From: Paramarasmius palmivorus
Taxonomy: Eukaryota > Basidiomycota > Agaricomycetes > Agaricales > Marasmiaceae
DNA: 36,382 nucleotides
Reading direction: 5' to 3'
Assembly: GCA_037176845.1 (NCBI GenBank)
Contig: JAYKXP010000285.1
Location: 1 to 36,382 of the forward strand
Shown here: in pieces, positions 8,941 to 20,654 of the stretch
Position numbering within the stretch: position 1 is the stretch's first letter
Layout of the letters: the number at the start of each line of letters is the position of its first letter
The notes under the pieces: model-generated
The model's input: the letters and a program-made list of their open reading frames with translations, nothing else
What the model was told of the DNA's origin: nothing
The model's database searches: none
Position numbers and translations under genes: made by a program

Positions 8941-11913
8941 TTAACGATGTTTCCGCTTCCCTCCAGCACTCAATCCTGATGATTGCACTGCTCTCGATTG
9001 ACGGTGATTTGAAGAAGTTGATGCAGGTCCAGGCAAATCATCCAAGTTAGACGCTTTATCGGATCTCGTTCCTCGTCGTTTCAAAGACTCTTGAGTAGTG
9101 GAGGCCGTGGATATGTCGTCTTTCCGTTTTTGCTTTGACGTTGGAGGAGCGGATGCAGAGGATGGGGGTATTGTTGAAGGCAACGGCGAATCTGCAGGAA
9201 GCCTAAAAAGCGTTTTTTTAGAGAACTGTACTCCTTGAGGATAAGAACAAACTACTTACGGATGAATTAGAAGCCCAGCAAGAAGTGTATAAATACACTT
9301 TGCTGCCTCAAACCAGAATCCGACTTTATCTTGAGGACCATGAACATCGCACCACCAGCAAAGGGCAATCAGAAGAAGCACGAATCCCGACGTTCCCGGA
9401 CAGACCAGTGACTCAAGATCTCCATCTGCTGAAGCACCAGCTGGTAGCACCCGACCCATCTCGTCCTTCTGCATCCACTCCGGTACACAATCATTCAGCC
9501 ATGTCCAGAACTTGTCTCGTATATCCTCCAACTTGACTTGGTTGGGAGTCTTCACAAGTCTGGTACGATGCGCCTTGAACCAGTACGCCATCCCTTCAAC
9601 GCGGTTCTTTCCAGGTAGCAGGTTGTGTTCGACCTTACTGCTCCACCTCTCCTCGACCATAATCCACAAATACACACAATTGGTATACTCCTTTGGCCTC
9701 TCAGAATAGCCCTCTGGAAGCTCCAGCAAGAACTTTGCATACTGCTGAATCCACTCAACAGAACAGGCTTCGAGAGGATAATCTACGTCTCCAATTCCAC
9801 CTGTTGTAATGTCCGACCAAGCAGAACGGAATTCGACATTGACTGGCATCTCTTCACCCATATCACTTTGGGTTGCCGGAGGTGCCTGCATCGAAGGAAG
9901 ATTAAACGGTGGAGATGACGGCGGAGATGGCGGCGACAGTGGTGGTTGTGTCGAAGGAGAAGGGAGAGAAGACAATGATGGTGGCAATGGTGAAGGTGGT
10001 CGAGGAAGTGCTGGCGGAAAGGTGGAAGATGTACAAGATGAAGAATTGGGTTCGTTCTCGTTTGCTGAGCTGACCGAACAAGCATCTGCAGTTGGCAGAG
10101 GCGAAGACTTTGAACCAACACTGTTGGTTTCATCATTGCCGTTGTCTTCCATAACGGGAGGACGTGTTTCCCCGTCATTGCGACTGGCCTGGTAGACAGG
10201 GTTGAGTGAGAGTATGGTAGGAAGAGGGAAACGAAAACATACCTTGCTCAAACGGGTGGATTTCCTTCTAACAATAGGTTCAGCTAGGTTTCGTTTTGCT
10301 TTATCCTTCTTCTTCGGCTTGGGTTTCAAGGGTTCGAAAGGTGATTCGTCCGGGGGGATCTGTGCCATAAGTGTTGCCAAAATGTCTCGGTTCCTGGAAA
10401 TGTTTGCCGCACGTTGTTTGTCGTAGTTGCAAGTAGGCACATGACGGGGTAAACACACAATGGCAGCACCAAGTCTGCTCTCAGTAACGCCAACGTTCGC
10501 GTTACCCAGATGCTCCTTGTTGAGATTGTTCTCCTCCTCCTCTTCTTCTTCTTCTTCCGAACTATCTTCGTCGCCACTGGAAGTCTCGAATTCAGATTCC
10601 GAGGTTTCTTCGACATCCAAGTTCTTGGACGACTTGGCTTTGGTGCGATGCGACGTTACCATGTCTGAGGTGTTCGTTGGGATATCCGTTGGGTCTGCGT
10701 TTGGGGAGGTACTTGTACCGGCATCAGGGTTTCCGTCCTTTGCCTGATTTACTTCGAATTGGTTGATAGCACGGGCCCATGCACACCACTTTCTTCCAAA
10801 ATCCCTATAATCGTCGACACGGTATTTATCCCACTCTGGAGCACCATCTGGAACTGAGAATAAACTATGTTCACGGAATTAGAAAGACATAACAGACAAT
10901 GAATACAAGTTGACTTACCTGAGGAAGTCATACTTTTCTTGATTATCCTCTTCCCCTTTGAATCGTCCAATAGTAAGCATCACGTTAAGTCCAGTGTATC
11001 GGCGTATCATATGGAGGAATGGGTGAACCACGCGAGTAAGGTTTGAATGGCAGCTTTAAAGAACTGGTCAGCTCTAAAATCCAATAGGATTAACACGTCA
11101 CTTACATAGCTTGTTGTTCAGGTGTACAAGGACTACCTTGTTTACGGGCCTCCATGGTTTTCCGGTATTCCTCCAGGAGAAGACCATGCTGGTCATCAAT
11201 ATCTTTCTCCAGGTCCGCAACCTCTGTCTCTGACATCCCATCAACAATAGTCTTGACGGCGTCCATTCGACATTGCAAACGGTCCTCGCGACACGTCTCT
11301 TTCGACAGCTCTACAACGCGCTTCTTGTACTTCGGATGAGTGGCGATGTAATGGCGAAGCTGAGGATGACGAGGGCACTCAGGCTCCTCGTTCAAATCAC
11401 GTAGGAAAGACTCGAATAAATTTTTGGAGTCCCTCTCAGCTATCGATTCTTGATAGCGAAACCAGTTCTGTACGATCTACAAACAAGTCAGCATCATCGT
11501 ATACCAGCAGAGAAATTAAGACTGACCCCCATTAAACAAGTTTCTTCTGTACAGTCTTTCCTGCGGTTTTCTTGTTTGAGCCGGTTCTTCCTCTCCCTGG
11601 GAGTCATAGCACTGCACTCCTCTGCAGTGAGGGGACGAAGTTCATCCGGTAGATCCGAAGTCAGGGGATATTGGGAGAGGGGAAACTTCTCAAGAAGTTC
11701 AGACATGACCTTCGGCCAAAATGCTTTGCACGCCGTACTACGTTTTGGGAGGGAGAGGAATGTCGATAAACGCGACTGGAGAAACGCGAGACGTTCACCT
11801 TCAAAGTAGCCTTTGGATCCACGGGTCTCTTTCGTCTGCTTCGACTTATTGTTGGACTTGACTTTTCGTGGCTTGGAAGCTGTCGTGACCTTCACAGACC
11901 TCGTCTGACCCAT
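8941..11913 (-). CDS. E1-G1: large KDZ-associated accessory protein
   Basis: Six exons fit with GT..AG borders and consistent phase: 11913-11527, 11476-11106, 11053-10919, 10864-10243, 10188-9260, 9202-8941, giving about 901 aa. The N-terminus is Lys-rich and carries an ETRGSKG block; then come LNVML-GRFKG and a WDKYR..W motif near residue 300. A long Glu/Asp/Ser tract and a Pro/Ser linker follow. A conserved C-terminal region (WFKAHR, CPGTSGFVLLLIALCWW) ends in a basic GGKRKHR tail. Similar hypothetical proteins accompany KDZ elements in Agaricomycetes, as far as I recall. KDZ elements are reported to carry a divergent HMG-domain protein, and G1 or G4 could be that, but I cannot assign it. 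No stop interrupts this copy. A 48-bp intron at 11966-11919 probably lies in its 5' UTR. Confidence 0.82.
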
Positions 11914-12318
11914 ATCAACTGGACGAAAATCAGCAAAGCGAACTAGAAAAGGACTTTGAAACTTACGAAGAATTTCTGGTGGGTAGGTGGTCGAAAAGGG
12001 TAATGGGTGAGCCTGGAAAATAGTGATAAATAAAAAGGGGTGACACCATTGGGAGACAGACGCTCACCGGCGTTTGCCTAGTCAAATTTAGAAAGTCCTG
12101 ACCCTAACTTCAGCGGAGAGGTTGGCTTCGCTGAATTTGGCAACCACAGACCCTGACTGTGACGGCGAAAGTCGCTTCCTTGAACCGGAATGGAGCATGG
12201 CGGATATCCTTCCGAAATTGAGATTAACACGCCTTCGATTGGAATATTTCCTGTGATATAGACACTCGTAAGTCACATTTTTAATTCCAAGAAAAAGGTA
12301 CAACATTAAGACAGCTCG
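11914..12318. other. E1 spacer between G1 and G2
   Basis: I see no gene here. It should hold the 5' UTR and promoter of G1, including a likely 48-bp intron with borders GTAAGT..CAG at 11966-11919, and the 3' UTR of G2. Both genes read leftwards. Confidence 0.55.
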
Positions 12319-13337
12319 CTATCGCCTGCTGGTATGTAATCGAATGTACGCACTTTGCGCATCGTTCACCGATTTACACAAAAACATATCAGCATCCTGA
12401 AGGAGACGCCGTTTCTCCCACATATCCCAATACGCCTTTTTCCTGAAGACAGATCAATCTACAATTTCAAAGGAGGAGAGGAGGTAACTTACAAACGACC
12501 GAACTCATTCTGCCCATCTGGAGTTACAACGTAATACGTCCAGCCATTCCAAGGAGCTGGAATGTCTGAGTTGTTGTCAGAGTCGGCACTGTCATTAACC
12601 GAGCCCCAATTTTGGTTTGGGTTAGCGCGCTGGTAATTGAGCGACATGTTGTTGTTGTGGAGACTGGTGGCTTCAAGCATTATGCGATGCTTCTCGTGAA
12701 TGATCTGAGGGTCTCTAAGGGATGCCGTCCTCCATGAAACTTGGTCGCTTTCCAAGTAGCGAACCCACAGATCTGGTATGCCGATGTCGCCAGCAACGAT
12801 ATTCGGGCAGAGCTTCCCGATCTCGTAGACAACATGGCGTGCCTTGAGCTGAGTCAGATATGCTAGAGTCTCCTCAATCGCTTCACGTTTGTTGGCCTCC
12901 TTCTCGTACTGAGCAAAAGCCTGAGCATCACCATGCACATCTGGACACTTCTGCCTGAAGAAGCTAACGGCGTCTTCAAGTGTCCTGAACTGCTCAAGAA
13001 CGATGTTAACGGGCTCTGGCTCATCGGCTGGAAATGCGGCTTTGACATCTCTACATTAACGTCAGAGACGATCTCGAGTAGCTAGTGTAGATACTTACTC
13101 GTAAGAGCGATAAATTCCCTCAGCAAATCTGGGGGGTGCAGTGTAGTCCATTAACGCGTAGAAACGATTGCTGGGTGGACGATTGGTAACACGAAGGCCC
13201 GGTGTGCAGACGTGCTTCTCCCATGTGTAGTCGACTTCTGCTACAAAATTAATGCTCTGTACCGCATCTAGAGCGGTGTCCAAATTCCAGTTCTTGTTGA
13301 GAGGCTTGAAAATCTGAGAGTAATCGTCCGTGGCCAT
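12319..13337 (-). CDS. E1-G2: conserved KDZ-associated protein, 306 aa
   Basis: Three exons (13337-13099, 13050-12493, 12442-12319) give 306 aa from ATG to TAG. E2-G2 has the same intron positions and 313 aa. Shared features are an N-terminal TALDAVQSINFV-type segment, a PP..F-ALMDYT.PPR..EGIY block, a DAVSFF-type helix, and a C-terminal WNGW-YYVVTP motif before a Lys/Arg-rich amphipathic tail. No signal peptide or membrane segment is evident. I do not recognise the family. Its head-to-head neighbour is the small gene G5, 131 bp away, so the two probably share a promoter region. Confidence 0.8.
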
Positions 13338-13468
13338 GAGGGTAAAAGGATGAAGTGTTCTGCAAAATGGGGCTGCTTTTGAACCTAATCACCATGTGTT
13401 AAGTGAGATAATCATCGGAAGTGATATTAAAAAGGCTCACTGGTTCGCTGCATAATTCTCCAGCCAAC

Positions 13469-13776
13469 ATGAGCACCCCTTCTTCCACAAGTATGCCCGC
13501 TTTGGTCAATATCGAAGAAGAAAAGCAAGCAAAGACGTCAAGTTCACCTGGCGGGGAGAGCGTTCAAACGAAAAGTATGGGTGTAGACAAGTGAGTCATA
13601 GTCCACTCTTCATTGACAACCCGTGTAAACTGAGATATTGCAGTACTTCTCCAATCCAACTACCACGAGAGACGATTTACGTCTACGACATAGGGTGTCA
13701 CTGCAGCAGCGAGTGCAAGGATAACGCAGGAGCGACAGAGATTGGTGAAGGAACGATGAGTGCTGGAACGGATTAG
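13469..13776 (+). CDS. E1-G5: small conserved 84-aa protein
   Basis: Two exons (13469-13590 and 13644-13776) with a 53-bp GT..AG intron encode 84 aa. The E2 copy (24230-24533) is also exactly 84 aa, with an intron in the same phase (2) and position. Shared features are a Ser/Pro-rich start MS-P-S-SMP-LV and a Cys motif YDIGCHC (YDVGCMC in E2) in the last third; further Cys residues follow (SSEC here). The rest is hydrophilic and weakly conserved. It is the only plus-strand gene inside the accessory block, is divergent from G2, and ends 47 bp before the end of the convergent G4. Function unknown; the paired cysteines could bind metal, but that is speculation. Confidence 0.68.
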
Positions 13777-13823
13777 AAGTTACGCTGGGTTCGTGATAGT
13801 ATGTAGCACAGAACGTACCCAAT

Positions 13824-14453
13824 TCATCCCTCAACTTGGTTTATGAGGTCTTCCGAAAAGGTTGCTGAGGTCTGAGTCCTAATGTCCGAGGTAAGCTGTG
13901 AGTTATGGAAAGGTATAATTTTGACGTACTTCCTATGTGCCCTACGCTCCCTCTGTTCTTGAGCCAAGCGTACTGCATTCTGATCCCTCCACCTCTTCTG
14001 TGCAGCTCTCTTTTCTTCCAGTTTCATTGCCTTTTCCTCGGCCGACGTCTCGCTGCCCTCCGACCTTCTCTTCCGCTGGCCTTGAAGACGAGAGTACTGT
14101 CATTTCGCATCCTTGTTCCTATGAAGAGGTCAGTAATGATAGTTCTCGTAGAATAAGAACACTCACCGAGCATAGTGCTTTGCTGCGCTAATCCGATTCT
14201 GCCAGCGACGACGCCCAACCTTTCGCGCTACCAATATACTTGGGAGCCTCTCCGCAAACTCTTCATCATCTGTGGATTTACCGGCACGAGCGAAAAGGAA
14301 GTCGATTTCTTCTTGACCTGTAAGGTCGAACCTTTGTGTTTCATCGAATTTCTGGGAGAGTCGGGAGGAATACATGGAACGAGGACAAACGATGGTGAGT
14401 GTTGCAGTGGAAACTGTACGGCGCTTATTCCCCCGCGGCCAAAACGATCTCAA
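13824..14453 (-). pseudogene. E1-G4: small basic protein gene with one stop
   Basis: Homologue of E2-G4. Exons fit at about 14453-14167, 14118-13930 and 13878-13824. The product has an FDLTGQEEIDFLFARAGK block, KVGRRRWQNRISAAKHYA, and a strongly Arg/Lys-rich second half (EEKRAAQKRWRDQNAVRLAQ). TGA at 14102-14100 falls a few codons into the second of these exons, where E2 has a Lys-rich stretch; Arg would fit. Downstream of it the frame stays open to the TGA at 13826-13824. The first exon and start codon are unresolved: the frame around 14453 has no ATG, and E2 uses a 9-bp first exon. High basic charge suggests nucleic-acid binding, as inference only. Confidence 0.7.
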
Positions 14454-14730
14454 TCACTCGTAAAGTAAGTATGTCACCAGGATCGAGATAAGTTGTTGGA
14501 CACTGATAGACATATGGCCTGATATCAATGCAAGTCTTGGTCAATCAAAGTATTTATTGATATTGATCAACATTCAATTGTACATACTATCACACATACC
14601 AAGGAAATCTAGTTCGTTGAACAAACAAACGTACTTGACCATTAAACGACTTTCCAGAATTTCGTTACGCACTTTCAATTCCTCAGTTCAGATCAATATC
14701 TTCGATTACAATGAAACAACGGTGTATTGG

Positions 14731-16678
14731 CTACATCTCAGAATGCTCTACAGATTGGGCTAGTAGTTCTTCTATCGACGAAAACAGATTGATTCCTTTT
14801 GCCCAGCGTAAGTTTTTCTCCTTTGCTTCTTTCACCGCCTCTTCCGTTTTCTTGAATGCATCCTCCAGCTGAAAACCGTGCTCAACCCATCTGAAAAGAC
14901 CGCCGGCCGAATACGTTGTGAACGAGAAGCGCTCTTCACCTTCTTGGATGGCGGTATTGAAATGACAGCAGATGGCCGAGGGGATGAAGATGATTGTACC
15001 GGGGGGGAACTCAATCACGAGCTTCATATCCCAAAGGACGAGGTGCCCCCCTTTAACGTAGTCAAAGTTCCCGAGTGCGCAAATGCCGCACCATCTGAAC
15101 GCGAGGTTCTTGCTATCGCGATGTGGGAGACATACTGTCTTGGGTCCAAAATTAACCGTGAACGCTGCAAAAGGAGAGTTGGAGAAAGGGCGGAAGAGTT
15201 GATCATCGGAACCAAGGAGAAGGGCCATAATTTGAACGTAGTAGGAGAAGAGTCGAGGCGCCCAAGCCAAAAAGATCGCTAGTGTAATCTAAAGAGTTAG
15301 AATGATGAACGATTAGTGGAGAAAGCCAGGCTTACATGACATGAAGCCTACAATTCGAATGAAGGACAGATGGAACCGTATTGTGTCCATTATCCTACGG
15401 TTACCGATGCCGAGATCACTAAGCACAAGGGGTTTCTGTGTTGAAGAGTCCGAGTTAGATTCTATTAGAATGATAGCCGTGAATACTTACTCGTTGTCTG
15501 TTTCCAATGGAAACTCCGAAATGCAATGAATTAATGTCACCACGAGTGCGTGCTTTGGAGTAGTCGGGTGGCTTGAATCAGCACTTGGGACGAAGCTCTC
15601 TTAGGAGATCAGCGGCCTCCTTGCATGTGGCCTTCCACGTTGGGTCTGCATGAGGGCCTGGTACAACAAGAGCCATGATTTTACCAGTGTCACGGCATGG
15701 TATATAGCGTGTAACACTACAAATAATGATTAGCCTTGAACTGCAAGTCCGAATCTCAGTGTTACAGCTTACCCAGATTCGAACGTCATTAGCTCAAAGC
15801 TGTCTTCGCCATCGTTAACGAGATCCTCGAGACAATACTGCCGTATCTCGGGTAAGGGTGCGGCAGTGCCAATGTAACCGGTTGAAGCTGAGGCAGTCTT
15901 GAGAGTCGCAGGATCAAATTCGGTTGTCGGAGCTGCGAACTCAAAGATGCGGGGGTGTAGGTGGTGTTCCTGTTGGGTTGTCTCGTCGCTACATAGTCCA
16001 ATCCACTTTAGCTTCCTCTTCTTAGCGTGACTGGCATGACTGTGTTTCTTGTCACTTTTTGGTCGGCGTTTCCGCTTGCGCGTTCCACTGGAATGAGAAT
16101 AGGGCTCTGGCCCAGGACCTGACAAATTGTCAGGCAAGGTTTCAGCCAGGAGCGGTAGAGAAGGCGTTGAACTGTGATCGACCGGAGATGGGGATCGCGA
16201 AGGGACTGGGCTGGAGGGTGGTGTCGTTAGAGGTGACCCAAGGGGATCAGGGTAGTCGCGAGCAATGGCATTGAAGATGAGGCTATCCAATTGAACGTCG
16301 GCATTGAGTGTGTATGGCGAATAAGTAGAGCCACTGCGCGTCTGTTTGGGTACGTGTCAGTTTATGGGCCGTTTATCCATCAAGCAACAACGAACTGTTT
16401 TCAAGCTGAATATGTTCCTGAGAGCTTCTATAATACATGAAAGGAAGTTAGCAAGGTTGTATTAACATAATACTGAAAGAAAAGAAGGCCTTAATACAAT
16501 GTCCCCAGAACGATAAGCTCTTCTGCGCGTGAGGTGCTGTTCCCTGTCAAGTACTGCACCAATGGAAGAGACAGATCGTCTGAGAAACATATGCAAGTCG
16601 CCGATGAAGGTATGGTAGAAGAATAAAAGAAATACAATAAGAGTACTCACCAGGTAATCCAAGAATGTCTGTTGTCAT
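14731..16678 (-). pseudogene. E1 TET/JBP dioxygenase gene with one stop
   Basis: Exons fit at 16678-16651, 16427-16396, 16341-15773, 15716-15491, 15435-15336 and 15278-14731 (500 codons). The N-terminal half has a Pro/Ser-rich segment followed by a basic cluster TRKRKRRPKSDKK that looks like a nuclear localisation signal. The C-terminal half is a 2-oxoglutarate/Fe(II) dioxygenase: CLPHRD supplies His371 and Asp373, CCHFNT supplies distal His424, and ERFSFTTY supplies the likely 2OG-binding Arg435. TGA at 15580-15578 (codon 256) lies upstream of all catalytic residues, so the truncated product would be inactive. E2 has His there. TET/JBP enzymes oxidise 5-methylpyrimidines in nuclear DNA. The intron between exons 1 and 2 is unusually long (223 bp). 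Confidence 0.87.
16534..16564. promoter_or_regulatory. Conserved block inside the long TET/JBP intron (E1 copy)
   Basis: On the plus strand the sequence has GCTGTTCCCTG, then AGTACTGCAC, then AATG. The E2 copy at about 27152-27184 has the same three pieces with a slightly different spacer (2 bp length difference). It lies inside the only long intron of the TET/JBP gene, about 260-290 bp upstream of the transposase ATG. The length difference argues against simple shared coding. It could be an unrecognised small exon, a splicing signal, or a regulator of the divergent gene pair. Confidence 0.4.
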
Positions 16679-16820
16679 CGCAAGAGTGAAGTCGCGAATG
16701 AGAACGCGCTCGTGATCTTCACTTGCATAATCAACAAAACAAAACAAAACGCATGTGACTTTGTTGGGCGTTTGAATTAGCGCTTCCACCTTTACTTCCA
16801 CCACGACCTTCGAATTCGCC

Positions 16821-19800
16821 ATGTCCAAGAGAAAGCGCGTTCGGCACAACTCCGACATCCCAGAAATTTCATTCACGCGCAAACAAAACGTCCTTTGCGT
16901 TTCCAGTGTTAGCGCCGATGGTCGACGGACAAATCAACGCGCAATTCCCTTCACTCCGATACCTCCTTCTCCAGTCAAGACCTCCACAAGAGCCCAGGTC
17001 AAAAATTTCAGCGAACTGCAAGAATGCTTTATCACGGACGGAGATTTTATCATGGCTGGTGATGACGGGAATGTGGAGAATGAACGCTTGCGTTGGGATG
17101 CAGCTGTAAGTGTAATGTGCTAGTTGGATTTACAGGAGTTAATACGCACCTCATCTTTCAGGATAATCCATTGGACGAGTTCAAACCCCGGACCTTCGAA
17201 TACTTAAAGGAGCTGCTTCGACTTGAAGGTCGTGGGGGTATCGAGCCGCTATGTCTATGTGGAGGAAAAAACAATGTCGTTTATCGGTGTCACGACTGCA
17301 CCGATGCCCGCTTGTCTTGCAAGATTTGCACATTGGACCAACATGGGTGTCGGCCCTTTCACTCTGTCGAGGTGCGTGTATTCATTCTGTCTCAATGCCA
17401 TTGAAATAACGAGTTGTTAGAAATGGAATGGTTCATTCTTTGAAAGGGTATCGTTAAAGTCATTGGGTCTCAAATTGCAGCTTGGCCATCCACACGGACA
17501 TGCTTGTCTGATGCCTCGGCAGGCTCGAACAGGTTTTGTCGTCGTGGACATCGATTCCTCGCAGGAAGTTGATGTCTATTTTTGTATGTGTCAACCACAA
17601 GACGTAGTCGGTGACCATTGGCAACAGCTCATGCGACGCGAGCTTTTCCCTGCAATGTCGACTCAACCTCATACTGCATTCACGTTTCGACTTCTTCGCT
17701 TCTTTCACACTCTCACCCTCCAAGGCAAGGTCAACCTCTATGATTATTACATCTCGATTGAAAATCGAATGGATGGTGCAAAGATCGCCCCCCAGAAGGT
17801 AAGTGTCTGCGTAATCTTGTGACGAACTAGCTTCTGATATGTAGTAGGACCGGTATGAAGCATTTCGGCGAGTCTTGCGGGAGTGGAGGTTCTTGAAGAT
17901 GCTCAAGCGAGGGGGTGCCGGCATCAAGTTCCAATCACTCACGGATATCCACCGTGGCCAGTTAGCACCCCGTTGCCTTGCATGTCCTATCCCTGGGGTC
18001 AACCTCCCTGATGACTGGCAGCTGGCTTCTGCTTCCAAAAGGTATAGTAGTGCACCTCTTTTTCGAACGAAGTATTGACTCTGACCCATGGTCTTAGTTT
18101 CATTTATCGCAAGTTTATCTGCGTTGACGCATGTTTCCGTCTCAAACGTCGAAAGATATCAAGCGAACAGGCGGACCCCGGCCTGGCCACAGGCCTGGCA
18201 TATTTTGTGCCCCAAGACCTATATCAACCTTTCCAGAAAGGCATTGGGGACCAGAAGGAGGTGAGCATCTTTACTTGTTATTCGTTGGTACAATCTTGAC
18301 ACTGCGTTTTTCCACAAGGTTGATCGGTGCACTGGCGGTAGGCTTGCAGCCATCGAACAAGCCAATGTCAAGTTCAACAAAGGATATGCCACGACGGGCG
18401 TGGTACTTTGTTTGTGCGCTCGGCACGAAGTAGTAGAGCCTAACGGTGCTGTTGACCTTGACAAAGGTGAAAAGTGCGCATTACACTTTGTTCATCATTT
18501 CTAATCTTTTATCTAATGTGTTACCTTTACAGATATGCACTGACGGACTACGCTATTTCTGCTTCCCAGTCCTTGTCTGAAACTGCTCTCCCCCGTGTGC
18601 TATCGTATGACATCGCATGTCAATACCACAAAAATTTCTTCAACCGGCTCCCGAATCTACCCGAACCGATCAGGATGGAAACCGACAAGAAGAAGTGGAC
18701 GTTTGCCGTGCCCAAGCTGCATATTCGCGGTCACGGTGTGGATTGCCAGCGGAATTTCTCGTTACACTTGCTTTGTGGAGTCGGGCAAAGTGATTGCGAA
18801 GGCAGCGAACGGCACTGGGGCAACGAGGGCCCGATTGCTACCAGTACGCGGGAGATGGGACCCGGTCATCGGAGAGATACAATCGATGACCATTTCCTAA
18901 GTTGGACTCACCGAAAGAGAATCGGTCTGGGTATGTCAGGAACCGTAGTCTTTTGGTCATCAGCTAACATCTAAACAGGGAATTTCCTTCTGATTCGGCG
19001 GAAGACGGCTGCGAAACAGGAGCGTATCCATGCTCAGGAATTTGTCAAGCTCTGCACATCTCAGGCAAGCAGCATGGAGGAATGGTCCAAGATGGTCAAT
19101 GACTGGGAGAATGGCGATTCAGATGAAAATCCGTACATCTTGCCAGACATAGGGTCGACAGAGGAGGAGGTTCGATTAAAGTATGCGGAACAGGAGGCAG
19201 AAGAAGCTCGCCGAGGTATTATTCCTCTGCATGAGGTCTCACCTAGTGCTTTCATGCAAATAGGCCTCGATCTGGAGGAAGCACAGTAAGTCATCCTCTC
19301 TCCATATGTCCTTCTGTGAAACTGATCAGGCATAAACAGACGAATTTTAGGCCTAGACATTCAATCCGAAAACTGGAATACCCTCAAGCAAAAGACAGAC
19401 CTAGTAACTCGTTGTGCTCAGATTCAGCGTTCGATTGGCCGTTTCCGCACTCTTCAACATATCTACACCCCACTTGCCCTTGCTTCTGCTCCGACCACCC
19501 ATGAAACCACCAACGTCGTCGAATCCGAATCCATACCTCTCCTGCTCCCCTCTAGTCTTGACTCAAAGTTGCTATCGCAACCTGAGATGAAGTCATGGGG
19601 CGAAATGGAACTCCAATTTCGGCGAGGTCAGATGCATAGTGCCATACACGAAGTGCGGATGCGTTTGAGTATTCGCAGCGGAATGCACAGGAAACGAGCA
19701 ATGGATACTCGTGGTCAGAGAGAGTCCAAAAAAGCTCGCGATAAGATGGCGAAGAACGACCGTTACATGGATGAAGCCAAACTCAAGTTTCGGGCTGCGT

Positions 19801-20399
19801 GGAATGCGACGAAGGTGCTGACAGGTGGCCGGGAAGATTCAATTGGGTATCCATTTCTGAACGACGCTGACATCCACATGATAGAGGATCCCGATGTAAC
19901 TGCACCTGGAAACAACCGAAAGATAAAGGGTGCCCAGTTTCGAGAGAAGGAGGTTTCGCTGCTCGTCAAAGGGGAATCACGAAAGACAACGTCGTGGTTA
20001 TGGAATTCGTTCGATTCCAGCGAGGATTCTGAAGCCATACATGAAGCTACCCAAGTAGAGTGGATGAAGGCCCGTGCACGAGATCTTCGTTGGAAAGAAG
20101 AGGTGCAGCTTATCAACGAGGAGATGCACCGAACTTTGGTCACTTTGCAGTATGAGGCTCAAGAGTGGCTCTCTTGGGTAACGGAAGCAGGAGAGGACAC
20201 AGGGCCTGAGGGTGAAGGGATTACAGCCTATGCTTTACGTCAGGCTTCGATTCGGACTGGGTTAGCAAGGAAATTCGAAATCATGTGGGAGGAGAACAAG
20301 GTTCCGGATGTACCACTCGCTGAGGCTTCCCGTACTATTGGCGGCGAGAATGGGGAATCAGACGATGACGATGACGACGATGACTACGACGGACGGTGA
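16821..20399 (+). CDS. E1 KDZ transposase with CxC2-type zinc cluster
   Basis: Nine exons fit in phase: 16821-17105, 17162-17371, 17421-17798, 17848-18041, 18098-18260, 18319-18473, 18533-18930, 18979-19285, 19340-20399, giving 1049 aa with no internal stop. Residues about 126-160 form a Cys/His cluster (CLCGG, YRCHDC, CKIC..HGC..FH) of the CxC2 type found in KDZ transposases. The RNase H-fold core follows: VDACFRLKRR with Asp366, LSYDIACQYH with Asp488, and GQSDCEGSERHWGNEGP with Glu551. KLHIRGHG..C sits between the last two. The family usually has DGE in the last motif; here it is DCE. The C-terminal 350 residues are helical and charged, ending in an Asp tract. The enzyme cuts and rejoins the element ends in the nucleus. 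It is divergent from TET/JBP, ATG to ATG 142 bp. Confidence 0.92.
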
Positions 20400-20654
20400 A
20401 GCCTGCATTTCTATTTACGATTCGACAGGTCAAGTGCTTTTTTCTGGTGTGGATTGCCTGTATTTCCAGCTGAAAATGTAGGATGATTGTACAAGGACCT
20501 TTGCAAAGGATCTGATCCGGCCGGATAAAGGGTGCTCATTGAGGTGACAATTTCCGAACAATCAGGTAAAAAGGCAGGGAATATCCTGCTGTACATATAT
20601 AGTAATTTACAGAGCTGCCGAAGGTGCCGGGGAGGAGAAATACCTTCCTGGGCA
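20400..20654. other. E1 right subterminal region with an extra CCTTTGCAAAGG box
   Basis: No gene is present between the transposase stop and the inverted repeat. It contains a third palindromic box, CCTTTGCAAAGG at 20498-20509, of the same type as the two boxes in each inverted repeat, followed by GATCCGGCCGGAT. It should also hold the transposase 3' UTR. Confidence 0.6.

Noticed and set aside
14878..15282. 134-codon plus-strand frame
   Set aside because: It mirrors the TET/JBP catalytic exon on the opposite strand.
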